This document shows, piece after piece, positions 18,073-26,210 of a stretch of 64,000 nucleotides of DNA. The first letter of the stretch is position 1, and every line of letters begins with the position of its first letter. The translations under genes and the position numbers were made by a program. The notes under the pieces are model-generated. The model searched no databases. It was not told where the DNA came from and saw nothing but the letters and a program-made list of their open reading frames with translations. Origin of the DNA: Gillisella vitis (GTDB taxonomy: Bacteria; Pseudomonadota; Alphaproteobacteria; Rhizobiales; Rhizobiaceae); the NCBI RefSeq assembly GCF_021559775.1, contig NZ_CP056047.1, forward strand, positions 62,001 through 126,000, given 5' to 3'.

Positions 18073-18101
18073 ATGTCAGTTGGGTGAAACATTTGTGACA
18101 G
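18073..18101 (-). promoter_or_regulatory. Pho box of the pst operon (three half-sites)
   Basis: On the minus strand CTGTCAC (18095-18101), GTTTCAC (18084-18090) and CTGACAT (18073-18079) are spaced by exactly 11 bases. This is the tandem 7-mer plus 4-bp spacing recognised by PhoB. It lies between phoR and pstS, oriented toward pstS. Confidence 0.8.
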
Positions 18102-18161
18102 TTCAACTATTTGATATATCTATATAAATATTCCAAGAGTTAAAAAGAGACGCGAAATCTG

Positions 18162-19421
18162 TCAAAATCGGACGGTAAAGTCGGTCCCCTGGCCTAGTTC
18201 AGAGCGGATGATCAGCCGCGCGCGGTGGCGGGTCAGGATATGCTTGACGATGGCAAGCCCCAGGCCGGTTCCTTTCTTGGAGCGGCTATCGGCAACACTG
18301 ACACGGTAAAAGCGTTCCGTCAGGCGCGGGACATCCTCGGCAGGCACGCCCGGCCCCTTGTCCACCACGCTGACTTCCACGCCGCTTGTTTTCTGGCGTA
18401 GAAAGACGTCCACCTGCTTGCCTTCCTGGCCATATTTACAGGCATTTTCGATCAGGTTTTCGAAAACCTGGATCAGTTCGTCGCGGTCGCCCGTGACCTC
18501 GATGCTCTCCTGTGGCAGATGCAGGCGCAGATCCACATCCAGCTCTGCGGCGAGAGGGGTCAGGCTGTCCCGCACATGGCTTAGAACGGGCTGGAGCGAC
18601 ACTTTCTGGTCAGGCGCCAGATGGGCTTTCAACTCCAGCCGCGACAGGGACAGCAGATCGTCCACCAGCCGGCTCATCCGGTTGGCCTGATCCAGCATGA
18701 TGCCCAGAAAGCGCTCTTGCGCCTTCAGGTCGTTGCGGGCGGGGCCGAGCAGGGTCTCGATGAAACCGCGTAAAGAGGCAAGCGGCGTGCGCAGTTCGTG
18801 GCTGGCATTGGCGACGAAATCCGAACGCATTCTGTCGATCCGGCGCAGTTCCGAAATATCGCGAAACGTCATGACGAAAAGGGCAGAATCCCGCTTCAGT
18901 TGCGGTAGGGACAGGGGCGCGACCCGCACCGCGAAGACCCGCTCGGAGGGCAGCACCTCGGAATGTTCGATCTGGTTGGGCAAGCCATTGCCGACGGTCT
19001 CGCGCACCATATCGAGAATGCCGGGTGACCGCCAACGGGCAGAAATATGCACGCCGGTTTCCAGTTTGCCAAACGCCTTTTCGGCGGCGCCGTTCTGGAA
19101 GACCACGCCTCCATCCGAGCCGAAGACCACGCAGGGCAGGTCGATCGCCGCGATCGTCGCCTGCACAAGCCCCTCGACTTCCTCGCCATGCGGCAAGACA
19201 GGCGAGGCTGCCACAGGGAAATGCACCGGCGGATCTTTGTCTTCTGCGCCCTTATAGAGCAGGATGACCATCAGCGAAAAGAGCAGCAGGACGACGCCGA
19301 ACTCGCTATCGGCACCGGCCAACACCGACGAGCCGGAGACCAGGATCGCCAGGAGGATAAAATCCCAGCGGTCGCGCAATCGCTCGCCAAAGCGCCGCCA
19401 GGATGGAAATAACTGCTTCAA
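18162..19421 (-). CDS. phoR: Phosphate regulon sensor histidine kinase PhoR
   Basis: A 419-aa membrane kinase. One or two hydrophobic segments near the N-terminus (about residues 20-55) are followed by a PAS-like domain (about 85-190) and the HisKA H-box FVANASHELRTPLASLRGF. The N-box is ENLIENACKYG and the G-boxes DKGPGVP and GTGLGLAIVKHIL. It phosphorylates PhoB under phosphate limitation. It is the most upstream gene of the locus. A Pho-box-like pair at 19573-19590 may provide autoregulation. Confidence 0.94.
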   Translation of the reverse strand: MKQLFPSWRRFGERLRDRWDFILLAILVSGSSVLAGADSEFGVVLLLFSLMVILLYKGAEDKDPPVHFPVAASPVLPHGEEVEGLVQATIAAIDLPCVVFGSDGGVVFQNGAAEKAFGKLETGVHISARWRSPGILDMVRETVGNGLPNQIEHSEVLPSERVFAVRVAPLSLPQLKRDSALFVMTFRDISELRRIDRMRSDFVANASHELRTPLASLRGFIETLLGPARNDLKAQERFLGIMLDQANRMSRLVDDLLSLSRLELKAHLAPDQKVSLQPVLSHVRDSLTPLAAELDVDLRLHLPQESIEVTGDRDELIQVFENLIENACKYGQEGKQVDVFLRQKTSGVEVSVVDKGPGVPAEDVPRLTERFYRVSVADSRSKKGTGLGLAIVKHILTRHRARLIIRSELGQGTDFTVRF

Positions 19422-19525
19422 TGAAAACCTCCGGCGGCGGTATGGGTGGGCTGGAGAGATACCCTATTCCTGTTGCATGACAGGTTTTTACCGCCTACGC
19501 ACGAATGAATGTCAACGCACGGACG

Positions 19526-19551
19526 GGAACGAAGCGTCGCACTCCCACGTT
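19526..19551 (+). promoter_or_regulatory. Predicted EcfG (general stress) promoter of ppk2
   Basis: GGAAC (19526-19530) is separated by 17 bases from CGTT (19548-19551), which matches the alphaproteobacterial EcfG consensus GGAAC-N16/17-CGTT. It lies 80 bases before the ppk2 start and reads toward it. Confidence 0.6.
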
Positions 19552-19572
19552 TCAAACAGGTTGTTGAAGATT

Positions 19573-19590
19573 TTGACAGTTTCATGGTCA
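19573..19590 (-). promoter_or_regulatory. Weak Pho-box-like pair between phoR and ppk2
   Basis: On the minus strand TGACCAT-GAAA-CTGTCAA gives two heptamers with the 11-base period of a Pho box. The second is a good match and the first is poor. It is oriented toward phoR. Confidence 0.4.
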
Positions 19591-19630
19591 ATATACTCAA
19601 ATCAGACAGTGCGGCGACAGGGAGAATGGA

Positions 19631-20515
19631 ATGGGTGATGAGCAGCAGGCAGGCAGTCGTGGCGTAACTTTGCGGATCAGGGGTGAATTGCGCGCCTTTG
19701 ATATCGACGATCCGGTTCTGCCGGACTGGGTTGAAAAGGAAGCGCTGAGCTCTGGCGGTCATCCCTATGACAAGAAGTTGAAAAGAGAGGTCTATGAGGA
19801 GGAGTTGAAAAAACTCCAGATCGAACTGGTTAAGGTGCAGTATTGGCTGCAATCGACCCGCAAACGGGTGATGGCCCTGTTCGAGGGGCGAGATGCGGCT
19901 GGCAAAGGCGGCACGATCCACTCCATTCTCGAATATATGAATCCTCGATCGGTCCACAATGTCGCCTTGACCAAGCCATCAGAAACGGAACTCGGTCAAT
20001 GGTATTTTCAGCGCTATATCACCCATTTTCCGGGCGGCGGCGACATGTCGTTGTTCGACCGTTCATGGTACAATCGAGCAGTTGTGGAGCCGGTCATGGG
20101 CTTTTGCACGCCCGACCAATACGAGCATTTCCTGGAACAGGCGCCACGGTTTGAAAAGCTGATCGGGCAGGAGGGCATTTACTTCTTCAAATTCTGGCTC
20201 GATATCGGCCAGGAAATGCAGATCAAGCGATTTCATGACCGCCGTCACGATCCGCTGAAGGTCTGGAAACTGTCGCCCATGGACATTGCCGCCCTGGATA
20301 AATGGGGCGATTATACCGAAAAACGCGACCGGATGCTGAAGGAAACCCATACCAAGCACGCCCCATGGATTGTAGCCAAGGCCAATGACAAGCGCCGGGC
20401 TCACCTCAATGTCATAAGGCATATGCTGCTTTCCCTTGACTATGAAGGGCGCGACATAAAGGCGATCGGCGAGATTGACAAAAAGATCGTCGCAGAGGCG
20501 CCGGATATTCTCTGA
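19631..20515 (+). CDS. ppk2: Polyphosphate kinase 2
   Basis: PPK2 enzymes transfer phosphate between polyphosphate and nucleotides, usually forming GTP/ATP from polyP. This 294-aa single-domain protein has Walker [12 protein letters not shown] (about residues 84-94), the lid region and Walker [20 protein letters not shown], followed by the [12 protein letters not shown] segment. ATG 19631 follows GGAGAATGGA. It diverges from phoR, coupling polyphosphate metabolism to the phosphate locus, and an EcfG-type promoter precedes it. Confidence 0.93.
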   Translation: MGDEQQAGSRGVTLRIRGELRAFDIDDPVLPDWVEKEALSSGGHPYDKKLKREVYEEELKKLQIELVKVQYWLQSTRKRVMALFEGRDAAGKGGTIHSILEYMNPRSVHNVALTKPSETELGQWYFQRYITHFPGGGDMSLFDRSWYNRAVVEPVMGFCTPDQYEHFLEQAPRFEKLIGQEGIYFFKFWLDIGQEMQIKRFHDRRHDPLKVWKLSPMDIAALDKWGDYTEKRDRMLKETHTKHAPWIVAKANDKRRAHLNVIRHMLLSLDYEGRDIKAIGEIDKKIVAEAPDIL

Positions 20516-20517
20516 CG

Positions 20518-20543
20518 GCGGACGTTGTCCGCAGGGTGTTTTT
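20518..20543 (+). terminator. Weak hairpin after ppk2
   Basis: GCGGAC-GTT-GTCCGC begins two bases after the ppk2 stop codon and is followed by AGGGTGTTTTTC. The stem is short (6 bp) and the T-run is offset. Confidence 0.4.
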
Positions 20544-20621
20544 CAAGCGGACATTCAGCAGATTTGGCGTGCGGCAGTATCTTTTCGGGTTTCGTTCGAG
20601 ATAACGATACTGCCACCGCCA

Positions 20622-21911
20622 TCACTTGCCGGGAAGAACACGCACAGCATAAAGATTGATACCGTTGCCCTGACCGCTGATATCGGCGTTGATCAGAAGC
20701 TGCCCAGGCGCGTTGGGAGCGATGCCGTTCGGCAGGGTCACTCGAAACAACAGGTCGGCTTTTTCCGGATTGGCTGTGAATCTGTGACGGGCGCAGTCGC
20801 CCAGACGATCGAATGCGCAACTCAGCGAGAACTGAACCGGTTTTTCACCAAAAGACTGTACAGTCAGGGCAATGGTCGAGGTTCCTCCAGCCATTTGACG
20901 CAACAGGTCAGGCGCGATTTCGATGGCGGCCGTCCCATCCATGTCGGTGCTGCGTGAAACGATATGGACAGCCTGGCCATCGCTGGCGCCGACTACATCC
21001 GCCGTGGCATTTGGCCTTGCCTTGATTTTCGAGGCGTCGCCGGGCTGGAAGGCTTCTATCCAATCATTGGAAAAACCGCGTTGCGGATCGATTGTCTTTG
21101 GCTCGTTTGCCGCTTCGCCGCCGGATTGATCGGTGGGCTGGTCGCCATTGAAGTCTTCCGACGACACAGTCGGCGTCGGTGAGGGCGCGCCCGTCTGCCG
21201 CTGGTCAGGAGACAGCAACAGGCCGGTGGAATAGACCCACCAGGCCGCAATGCCGATGGAAGACAGAAGGGTGACGGAAATCAGCAGGCGCGACAGAACG
21301 CCCCGGCGACGGCGTGGCTTTGCAACGGGCTCCGCCCGCATGCCACGGACAGGCTCCTCGTCATACTCGTCTTCCGCGCTCTCTGGCTCTGCACTCTTTG
21401 GCCGGGCCGAAAACGAAGCAAAACTCGACATGCCTGCCGGATCCGCCCGGTCATGCCGTTCGGCCCGTACATCATCAAGGTCGAGGCTTGGTTCGGCAGG
21501 CCGCCCGTGATCTCGATCGACGCCGAAGGACAGCGAGGCTGAATCGTCGCCGGGAACGTTTGTATCGGCTGGTGCCGATGGCAAGGGACCTCTTGGCGGC
21601 GTTGATGTTGAGAGAGGTGGCGACGTGGGCGGCGGAACCGGAGCGCGTAACACAGGCTCAACGGCGGCTTCTGCTTTCAGCCGTGCCCGCTCCTGCTGCT
21701 CGATCGCATGAATGGTCGCTTCCAACCGATGGCGCTGCTCGGCCACGGTCTCCGGATCGTTGACATTCTGCTTCTTGAGACCTGCTTCCAGAGCCTGGCG
21801 CGCAGACTGGTAAATTCTGGCCCGAACTTCAGCCCGCGATCGCTCCGACCGGTCGAGGGCGCTTCTGATGGCCGTTTCCAATCCGCTCACGCGAGACCTT
21901 TCCACATTCAT
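20622..21911 (-). CDS. Unrecognised single-pass membrane protein with a C-terminal beta-rich domain
   Basis: A 429-aa protein I do not recognise. Residues 1-85 are charged and helical (MNVERSRVSGLETAIRSALD, RQALEAGL), probably a coiled coil in the cytoplasm. A Pro/Ser/Asp-rich linker runs to about 195. A basic stretch (KPRRRRGVLSRLL) and one transmembrane helix follow near 205-225. The C-terminal 150 residues look exported and beta-rich (TSTIALTVQSFGEKPVQFSLSC-like), with two Cys that could pair. The start at 21911 is chosen because the preceding frame, open to 21974, has no ribosome site. Neighbours give no functional hint. Confidence 0.75.
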   Translation of the reverse strand: MNVERSRVSGLETAIRSALDRSERSRAEVRARIYQSARQALEAGLKKQNVNDPETVAEQRHRLEATIHAIEQQERARLKAEAAVEPVLRAPVPPPTSPPLSTSTPPRGPLPSAPADTNVPGDDSASLSFGVDRDHGRPAEPSLDLDDVRAERHDRADPAGMSSFASFSARPKSAEPESAEDEYDEEPVRGMRAEPVAKPRRRRGVLSRLLISVTLLSSIGIAAWWVYSTGLLLSPDQRQTGAPSPTPTVSSEDFNGDQPTDQSGGEAANEPKTIDPQRGFSNDWIEAFQPGDASKIKARPNATADVVGASDGQAVHIVSRSTDMDGTAAIEIAPDLLRQMAGGTSTIALTVQSFGEKPVQFSLSCAFDRLGDCARHRFTANPEKADLLFRVTLPNGIAPNAPGQLLINADISGQGNGINLYAVRVLPGK

Positions 21912-22165
21912 GGCCCGCGACGAAATGTATCGGGCATTCTTCTTCCCTTGAATCGGTAATCGGAGACTAGGCAAACCGCAAGCCCACAGCCCATCCCCCG
22001 ACAGATCGATAGTGGAAAAACATCATTATAAAGCCTGGCGAGCGGCTTGCGATGGTTCTGGAGCAAGTGCGGCTGCCGCTGTTAGCCGGATCAACATCTA
22101 GGTCTTCTCAGCTTGGTGGACAAACTGCTCTGCTCTTTTCAACCGGCGACAGGTCTGCTAATCTT

Positions 22166-22187
22166 TTGACGTTTACGCGAACGTCAA
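22166..22187 (+). promoter_or_regulatory. 8-bp palindrome before the nitronate monooxygenase-like gene
   Basis: TTGACGTT and AACGTCAA flank TACGCG, ending 15 bases before the start codon. A closely related palindrome (TTGACGT-AA-ACGTCAA) precedes fadD at 56648-56663. The sequences resemble sites of MerR-family LiuR-type regulators of acyl-CoA and branched-chain catabolism. Confidence 0.5.
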
Positions 22188-22202
22188 TTTTTCGAGGCCC
22201 AA

Positions 22203-23168
22203 ATGGCTCTTCCAGATATCTTGTCTCGTCACCTCAGACTGCCGGTGATTGCATCGCCTTTGTTCATCATTTCGCATCCGCGTCTGACATTGGCGCAGTG
22301 CAAGGCGGGTGTGGTTGGCGCCTTTCCGGCGTTGAACGCCCGGCCGGAAGCGCAGTTGGACGAATGGCTGGATGAGATTACCCAGGAGCTTGCCGCCCAT
22401 GATCGCGCCCATCCCGAGCATCCGGCTGCGCCGTTCGCCGTCAACCAGATCGTCCACGGCTCCAACAAACGGCTTGAGCACGACCTGGGCATGTGCGTCA
22501 AATACAAGGTACCGATCGTCATCTCTTCGCTGGGCGCCGTGCCGGAGGTGAATGCCGCGATCCATTCTTACGGCGGTATCGTGCTGCATGACGTGATCAA
22601 CAATCGCCATGCCCATTCGGCGATCCGCAAGGGCGCCGACGGCCTGATCGCGGTTGCCGCTGGGGCTGGTGGTCATGCGGGAACGCTATCACCCTTCGCG
22701 CTCCTACAGGAAATCCGCGAATGGTTCGATGGGCCGCTGCTGCTTGCCGGTTCGATCTCGACCGGCGGCGCCATTCTTGCCGCTCAAGCAGCCGGTGCCG
22801 ACATGGCCTATATCGGTTCGCCCTTCATTGCCACGCAAGAGGCGCGGGCGCCGGATGCCTACAAGCAGGCTCTCGTTGAGGCCAGCGCCACCGATATCGT
22901 CTACTCTAACTATTTTACCGGCATTCACGGCAATTACCTGCGCTCATCCATTGTTGCCTCGGGCCTGGACCCGGACAAATTGCCGGAAGCCGATCCCAGC
23001 AAGATGGATTTCGGCAGCGCCGTCACCGGCGCCAAAGCGTGGAAGGACATCTGGGGCTGCGGCCAAGGCATCGGTGCCATCAAGGCCGTGGAACCCGTTG
23101 CCGCGCTGGTCGATCGACTGGACACGGAATATCGCGCCGCCCGAGACAGGATCTGCGGAAAAGTGTAA
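22203..23168 (+). CDS. NAD(P)H-dependent flavin oxidoreductase (nitronate monooxygenase family)
   Basis: A 321-aa FMN TIM-barrel protein of the 2-nitropropane dioxygenase/YrpB family. Family features are PVIASPLFIISHPRL at the N-terminus, the phosphate-binding segments AAGAGGHAG and LLAGSISTGGAILAAQAAGADMAYIGSPF, and the late TGIHGNYL motif. Such enzymes oxidise alkyl nitronates; some relatives are enoyl-ACP reductases or unassigned flavoproteins. A palindrome shared with fadD sits in the promoter region, hinting at acyl-CoA-linked regulation. Exact substrate is unknown. Confidence 0.85.
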   Translation: MALPDILSRHLRLPVIASPLFIISHPRLTLAQCKAGVVGAFPALNARPEAQLDEWLDEITQELAAHDRAHPEHPAAPFAVNQIVHGSNKRLEHDLGMCVKYKVPIVISSLGAVPEVNAAIHSYGGIVLHDVINNRHAHSAIRKGADGLIAVAAGAGGHAGTLSPFALLQEIREWFDGPLLLAGSISTGGAILAAQAAGADMAYIGSPFIATQEARAPDAYKQALVEASATDIVYSNYFTGIHGNYLRSSIVASGLDPDKLPEADPSKMDFGSAVTGAKAWKDIWGCGQGIGAIKAVEPVAALVDRLDTEYRAARDRICGKV

Positions 23169-23251
23169 CGGATACCAAAAGGCATCTTGAAATCTGCAAT
23201 GTTTGCCTGTATCCACCCGCACACATCGCAGGCTGATCTTCGGCCTCGCGT

Positions 23252-23327
23252 GCCGCTTTAGCTCAGGTGGTAGAGCACATCATTCGTAATGATGGGGTCG
23301 CAGGTTCGAGTCCTGCAAGCGGCACCA
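23252..23327 (+). tRNA. tRNA-Thr (anticodon CGT)
   Basis: The cloverleaf is complete: acceptor GCCGCTT/AAGCGGC, D arm GCTC...GAGC, anticodon stem CATCA/TGATG around loop TTCGTAA (anticodon CGT, reading ACG), T arm GCAGG-TTCGAGT-CCTGC, discriminator A and an encoded CCA. It marks the left edge of the accessory catabolic block that follows. Confidence 0.97.
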
Positions 23328-23618
23328 CTTAAATTCACTTGAATTTGCGGTCGAAAACGATAGCTCCCCAAGGTCTCCCAGAATTTATGTCTGCTTAAAT
23401 GTCTCTCGATTTCAATTGATTGAGGAGATTTCGACAGGCGGCGTTACCTCGGCAGTGTCCGCACCGAACCTGGTGCGTCAGCCTCATGACTCCAGGCGTG
23501 CTGGTCTACACTACGCTCAGAAAAAGATTGCCGGGTGGAGGCGATTGGAGCTCAGATCCTCTGATCTATGTCAGTAACTGCTACAGTAAAGGTGTCCTAA
23601 TAATATATTTTAGCCATC
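23328..23618. other. Non-coding stretch after tRNA-Thr
   Basis: About 290 bases without a supportable gene. The one open frame (23420-23641) has no ribosome site or family features. The region becomes AT-rich toward 23590-23610, just before the predicted operon promoter. No repeated tRNA 3' end and no integrase remnant was seen. Confidence 0.5.
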
Positions 23619-23653
23619 TTGCGAAAGTGATTTTCCCATGATTGTATAGACAA
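23619..23653 (+). promoter_or_regulatory. Promoter with HutC-like operator for the betaine importer/lyase operon
   Basis: A TTGCGA -35-like box (23619-23624) is followed after 18 bases by TGTATA (23643-23648). The -10 region lies inside TTGTATAGACAA (23642-23653), a near-palindrome close to the TTGTATATACAA-type site of HutC-family GntR repressors. The operon encodes such a regulator (27272-28030). Repression by occlusion of the -10 region is inferred. Confidence 0.55.
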
Positions 23654-23713
23654 CTTCGTCACTGACCGCTTACGTCAGATGTGAATGCGCAGCCACTGAC
23701 CGCAGGGGATTGC

Positions 23714-24826
23714 ATGATAACATTCGACCAAGTCAGCAAGCATTACGGCGACGCAACAACTGCCGTTAACAGTCTTTCGCTGGTGGCTCCCACTGGTAAG
23801 CTGACCATTCTGGTTGGCCCTTCCGGCTGCGGCAAGACAACGTCTCTGCGGATGATCAACAGGCTGATTACGCCGTCGTCCGGATCTATTCTGCTGGATG
23901 GCGAACAAACCGGTCGGATGGATGTTGCTTTGTTGCGGCGCCGAATTGGTTATGTCATCCAGCATGCCGGTCTCTTCCCCCATCGCACCGTTGTACAGAA
24001 CATCGCGACCACGGCGCGTCTGAACGGTGCGCCGAAACAGCAGGCGCTTCGGACTGCACATGAGCTGTTGGAGCGCGTTGGCTTGACCAGCGCTTTTGCC
24101 GATCGCTATCCCTGGCAGCTTTCGGGCGGACAGCAGCAGCGTGTCGGCGTGGCTCGGGCGCTGGCCTCCGATCCCAAGTTCATGTTGATGGACGAACCGT
24201 TCAGCGCCGTCGATCCGGTCGTGCGCGGCCAGTTGCAGGATGAGTTTCTCCGTCTTCAGCGTGACATCGGCAAAACGATTATCATGGTCACCCATGACAT
24301 CGACGAGGCCCTGAAACTCGGGGATCAAGTGGCGGTGCTGCGCTCCGGGGGGACGCTTGCGCAGATCGCAACACCGCAGGAACTACTGGCGCGACCGGCG
24401 GATGCCTTCGTGGCGGACTTCATTGGTCGGGATCGAGGCTACCGCTTCCTGAGTTTCGCCGAATTCGGCAGCACGGTCCCTCTTGGGGTTGAACCGACGG
24501 CAGCGCTTGGCGCAACCCCGGAAGCCCTTCGCCATGCTGCCACGGACCGTTGGGTTCTTGTGACCGATGCCGCGAACCGACCCATCGGCTGGGCCGATGC
24601 GCAGGGACTTCAACAGCCTTTGCGCGAGGGTGATCTCAATCTCAGCGGGACGCTGGCACCCGAAGGCAGCAGTCTTCGCCATTTGCTCGATGCTGCGCTC
24701 AGTTCGCCTTCAGGCCGCGGCGTTGTTGTAAGTGCATCGGGCGAACTCGTCGGTACGGTCACGCTGTCGAATGTGGTTGCGGCCATTGAGGGGGCGCGTG
24801 CCGGCCAGTTTGGAATGCAGCCATGA
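23714..24826 (+). CDS. Betaine-type ABC importer, ATP-binding protein (ProV/OpuCA family)
   Basis: A 370-aa ATPase with Walker A GPSGCGKTT, signature LSGGQQQR, Walker B FMLMDEPFSAVDP and switch His MVTHD. The segment SLRMINRLITPSSG with IGYVIQHAGLFPH is typical of glycine betaine/choline/carnitine importers. The C-terminal 120 residues look like a CBS pair (VLVTDAANRPIGWAD, GVVVSASGELVGTVTLSNV), which in OpuA senses ionic strength or nucleotides. ATG 23714 follows CAGGGGA. Its stop overlaps the next gene (ATGAGG), so the operon is translationally coupled. Confidence 0.92.
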   Translation: MITFDQVSKHYGDATTAVNSLSLVAPTGKLTILVGPSGCGKTTSLRMINRLITPSSGSILLDGEQTGRMDVALLRRRIGYVIQHAGLFPHRTVVQNIATTARLNGAPKQQALRTAHELLERVGLTSAFADRYPWQLSGGQQQRVGVARALASDPKFMLMDEPFSAVDPVVRGQLQDEFLRLQRDIGKTIIMVTHDIDEALKLGDQVAVLRSGGTLAQIATPQELLARPADAFVADFIGRDRGYRFLSFAEFGSTVPLGVEPTAALGATPEALRHAATDRWVLVTDAANRPIGWADAQGLQQPLREGDLNLSGTLAPEGSSLRHLLDAALSSPSGRGVVVSASGELVGTVTLSNVVAAIEGARAGQFGMQP

Positions 24827-25473
24827 GGTTCGATTGGCTCTATAATGAGTCCGGGCGGATCGCCGAGCTGTTCATCTGGCATCTCTCGCTTTCCGTCATC
24901 CCGGTTTTGATCGGCCTGCTTCTGGCTCTGCCGCTCGGCTGGTTTGCCCAGCGTGCCGGTGTGTTTCGCTCCACTCTGCTGGGTGCCGCCGGACTTCTCT
25001 ATACAATTCCGTCGCTGGCGCTGTTCGTTCTGTTGCCGCTCGTGCTTGGCACGCGGATCCTCGATCCTTTGAATGTCGTCGTTGCGTTGACGGTGTATGC
25101 CTTGGCGCTTCTGGTGCGCACGGTCAGCGACGGCCTGGATTCAATTTCTCCTGATGTCCTTCAGGCCGCCAATGCCATGGGCTACCGCCGCGCAGCACGC
25201 CTTCTGACGGTGGAATTGCCGCTGGCTGTTCCGGTCATCGCGGCCGGATTGCGGGTTGCCGTGGTGTCGAATGTCAGCATCGTTTCTGTCGCCGCTCTGG
25301 TCGGCACGCCACAGCTGGGCCTTCTCTTTACGCAAGGCCTCCAGCTGCAATTCCTGACCCCGATCATTGCGGGCATCGTGCTCTGCGTGGTTCTGGCAGC
25401 GCTTCTGGATGGGCTTGTGCTGTTCATCGCGCATCGCTTGACACCATGGCAGCCGGAGAGGGGGCTGCGATGA
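24823..25473 (+). CDS. Betaine-type ABC importer, permease 1 (OpuCB/YehW-like)
   Basis: A 216-aa permease with five to six transmembrane helices and the BPD-transport coupling loop around ISPDVLQAANAMGYRRAARLL. Members of this small-permease class pair with a second permease and a ProX/OpuAC-type binding protein to import quaternary ammonium compounds. Start and stop overlap both neighbours by a few bases. Confidence 0.9.
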   Translation: MRFDWLYNESGRIAELFIWHLSLSVIPVLIGLLLALPLGWFAQRAGVFRSTLLGAAGLLYTIPSLALFVLLPLVLGTRILDPLNVVVALTVYALALLVRTVSDGLDSISPDVLQAANAMGYRRAARLLTVELPLAVPVIAAGLRVAVVSNVSIVSVAALVGTPQLGLLFTQGLQLQFLTPIIAGIVLCVVLAALLDGLVLFIAHRLTPWQPERGLR

Positions 25474-26147
25474 TCGACTGGTTTTCAGATCCCGCCCATT
25501 GGACCGGAGACGGTGGCGTTATTGCTCTGGTCATCCAGCATCTGGCCTATAGCGGCGCCGCACTTTTGCTGGCCTGCCTGATCGGCTTGCCCGTCGGGCT
25601 TTATGTGGGGCATACCGGGCGCGGCGTGGTGTTCATCGCCGGTCTCGCCAATGCGTTGCGATCCCTTCCGAGCCTTGGCCTTATTGTTCTCCTGGTGATC
25701 CTGTTCGGCCCGGTCTTCTCGTCCGACATGGCGTTTATCGTGCCGAGCCTCATCGTGCTGGTGCTTCTGGCTGTACCGCCAATCATGACCGGCAGCTATG
25801 CCGGTATCGCGGCGGTGGACCCGGCGGCGGTCGATGCGGCACGCGGCATGGGTAAGCGCCCGCTTGATATCCTGTTTGATGTCGAGCTGCCTTGCGCGCT
25901 GCCGCTGATTTTTTCCGGCCTGCGCAGTGCAACGCTTCAGATTATCTCAACCGCAACGATTGCCGCTTATGTCTCCCTTGGCGGCTTGGGGCGTCTTATT
26001 ATCGATGGCCGGGCGCAGCACGATTATTACCAGATGGCGGCAGGCGCCGTTCTTGTCGGTGCGCTTGCGCTGACGGTCGATCTTTTGATCGGCGTTATAT
26101 CGAGGTTCACCGTCTCGCCCGGACTGACGCGCCGCCTGAAACGGTAG
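25470..26147 (+). CDS. Betaine-type ABC importer, permease 2 (OpuCD/YehY-like)
   Basis: A 225-aa permease homologous to the preceding one. The coupling loop is AAVDPAAVDAARGMGKRPLDI, and the helices include LAYSGAALLLACLIGLPVGLY and TIAAYVSLGGLGRLI. ATG 25470 overlaps the stop of permease 1 (ATGA). The two permeases should form the heterodimeric channel of the importer. Confidence 0.9.
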   Translation: MIDWFSDPAHWTGDGGVIALVIQHLAYSGAALLLACLIGLPVGLYVGHTGRGVVFIAGLANALRSLPSLGLIVLLVILFGPVFSSDMAFIVPSLIVLVLLAVPPIMTGSYAGIAAVDPAAVDAARGMGKRPLDILFDVELPCALPLIFSGLRSATLQIISTATIAAYVSLGGLGRLIIDGRAQHDYYQMAAGAVLVGALALTVDLLIGVISRFTVSPGLTRRLKR

Positions 26148-26210
26148 CGCTGACGATGCAATAACGACTTTTCACCCTATGTCTCGGTAAGCAACACAGG
26201 AGAAGCTCGC

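Noticed and set aside
23420..23641. 73-residue open frame after tRNA-Thr
   Set aside because: No ribosome-binding site, unusual composition, and it overlaps the predicted operon promoter.
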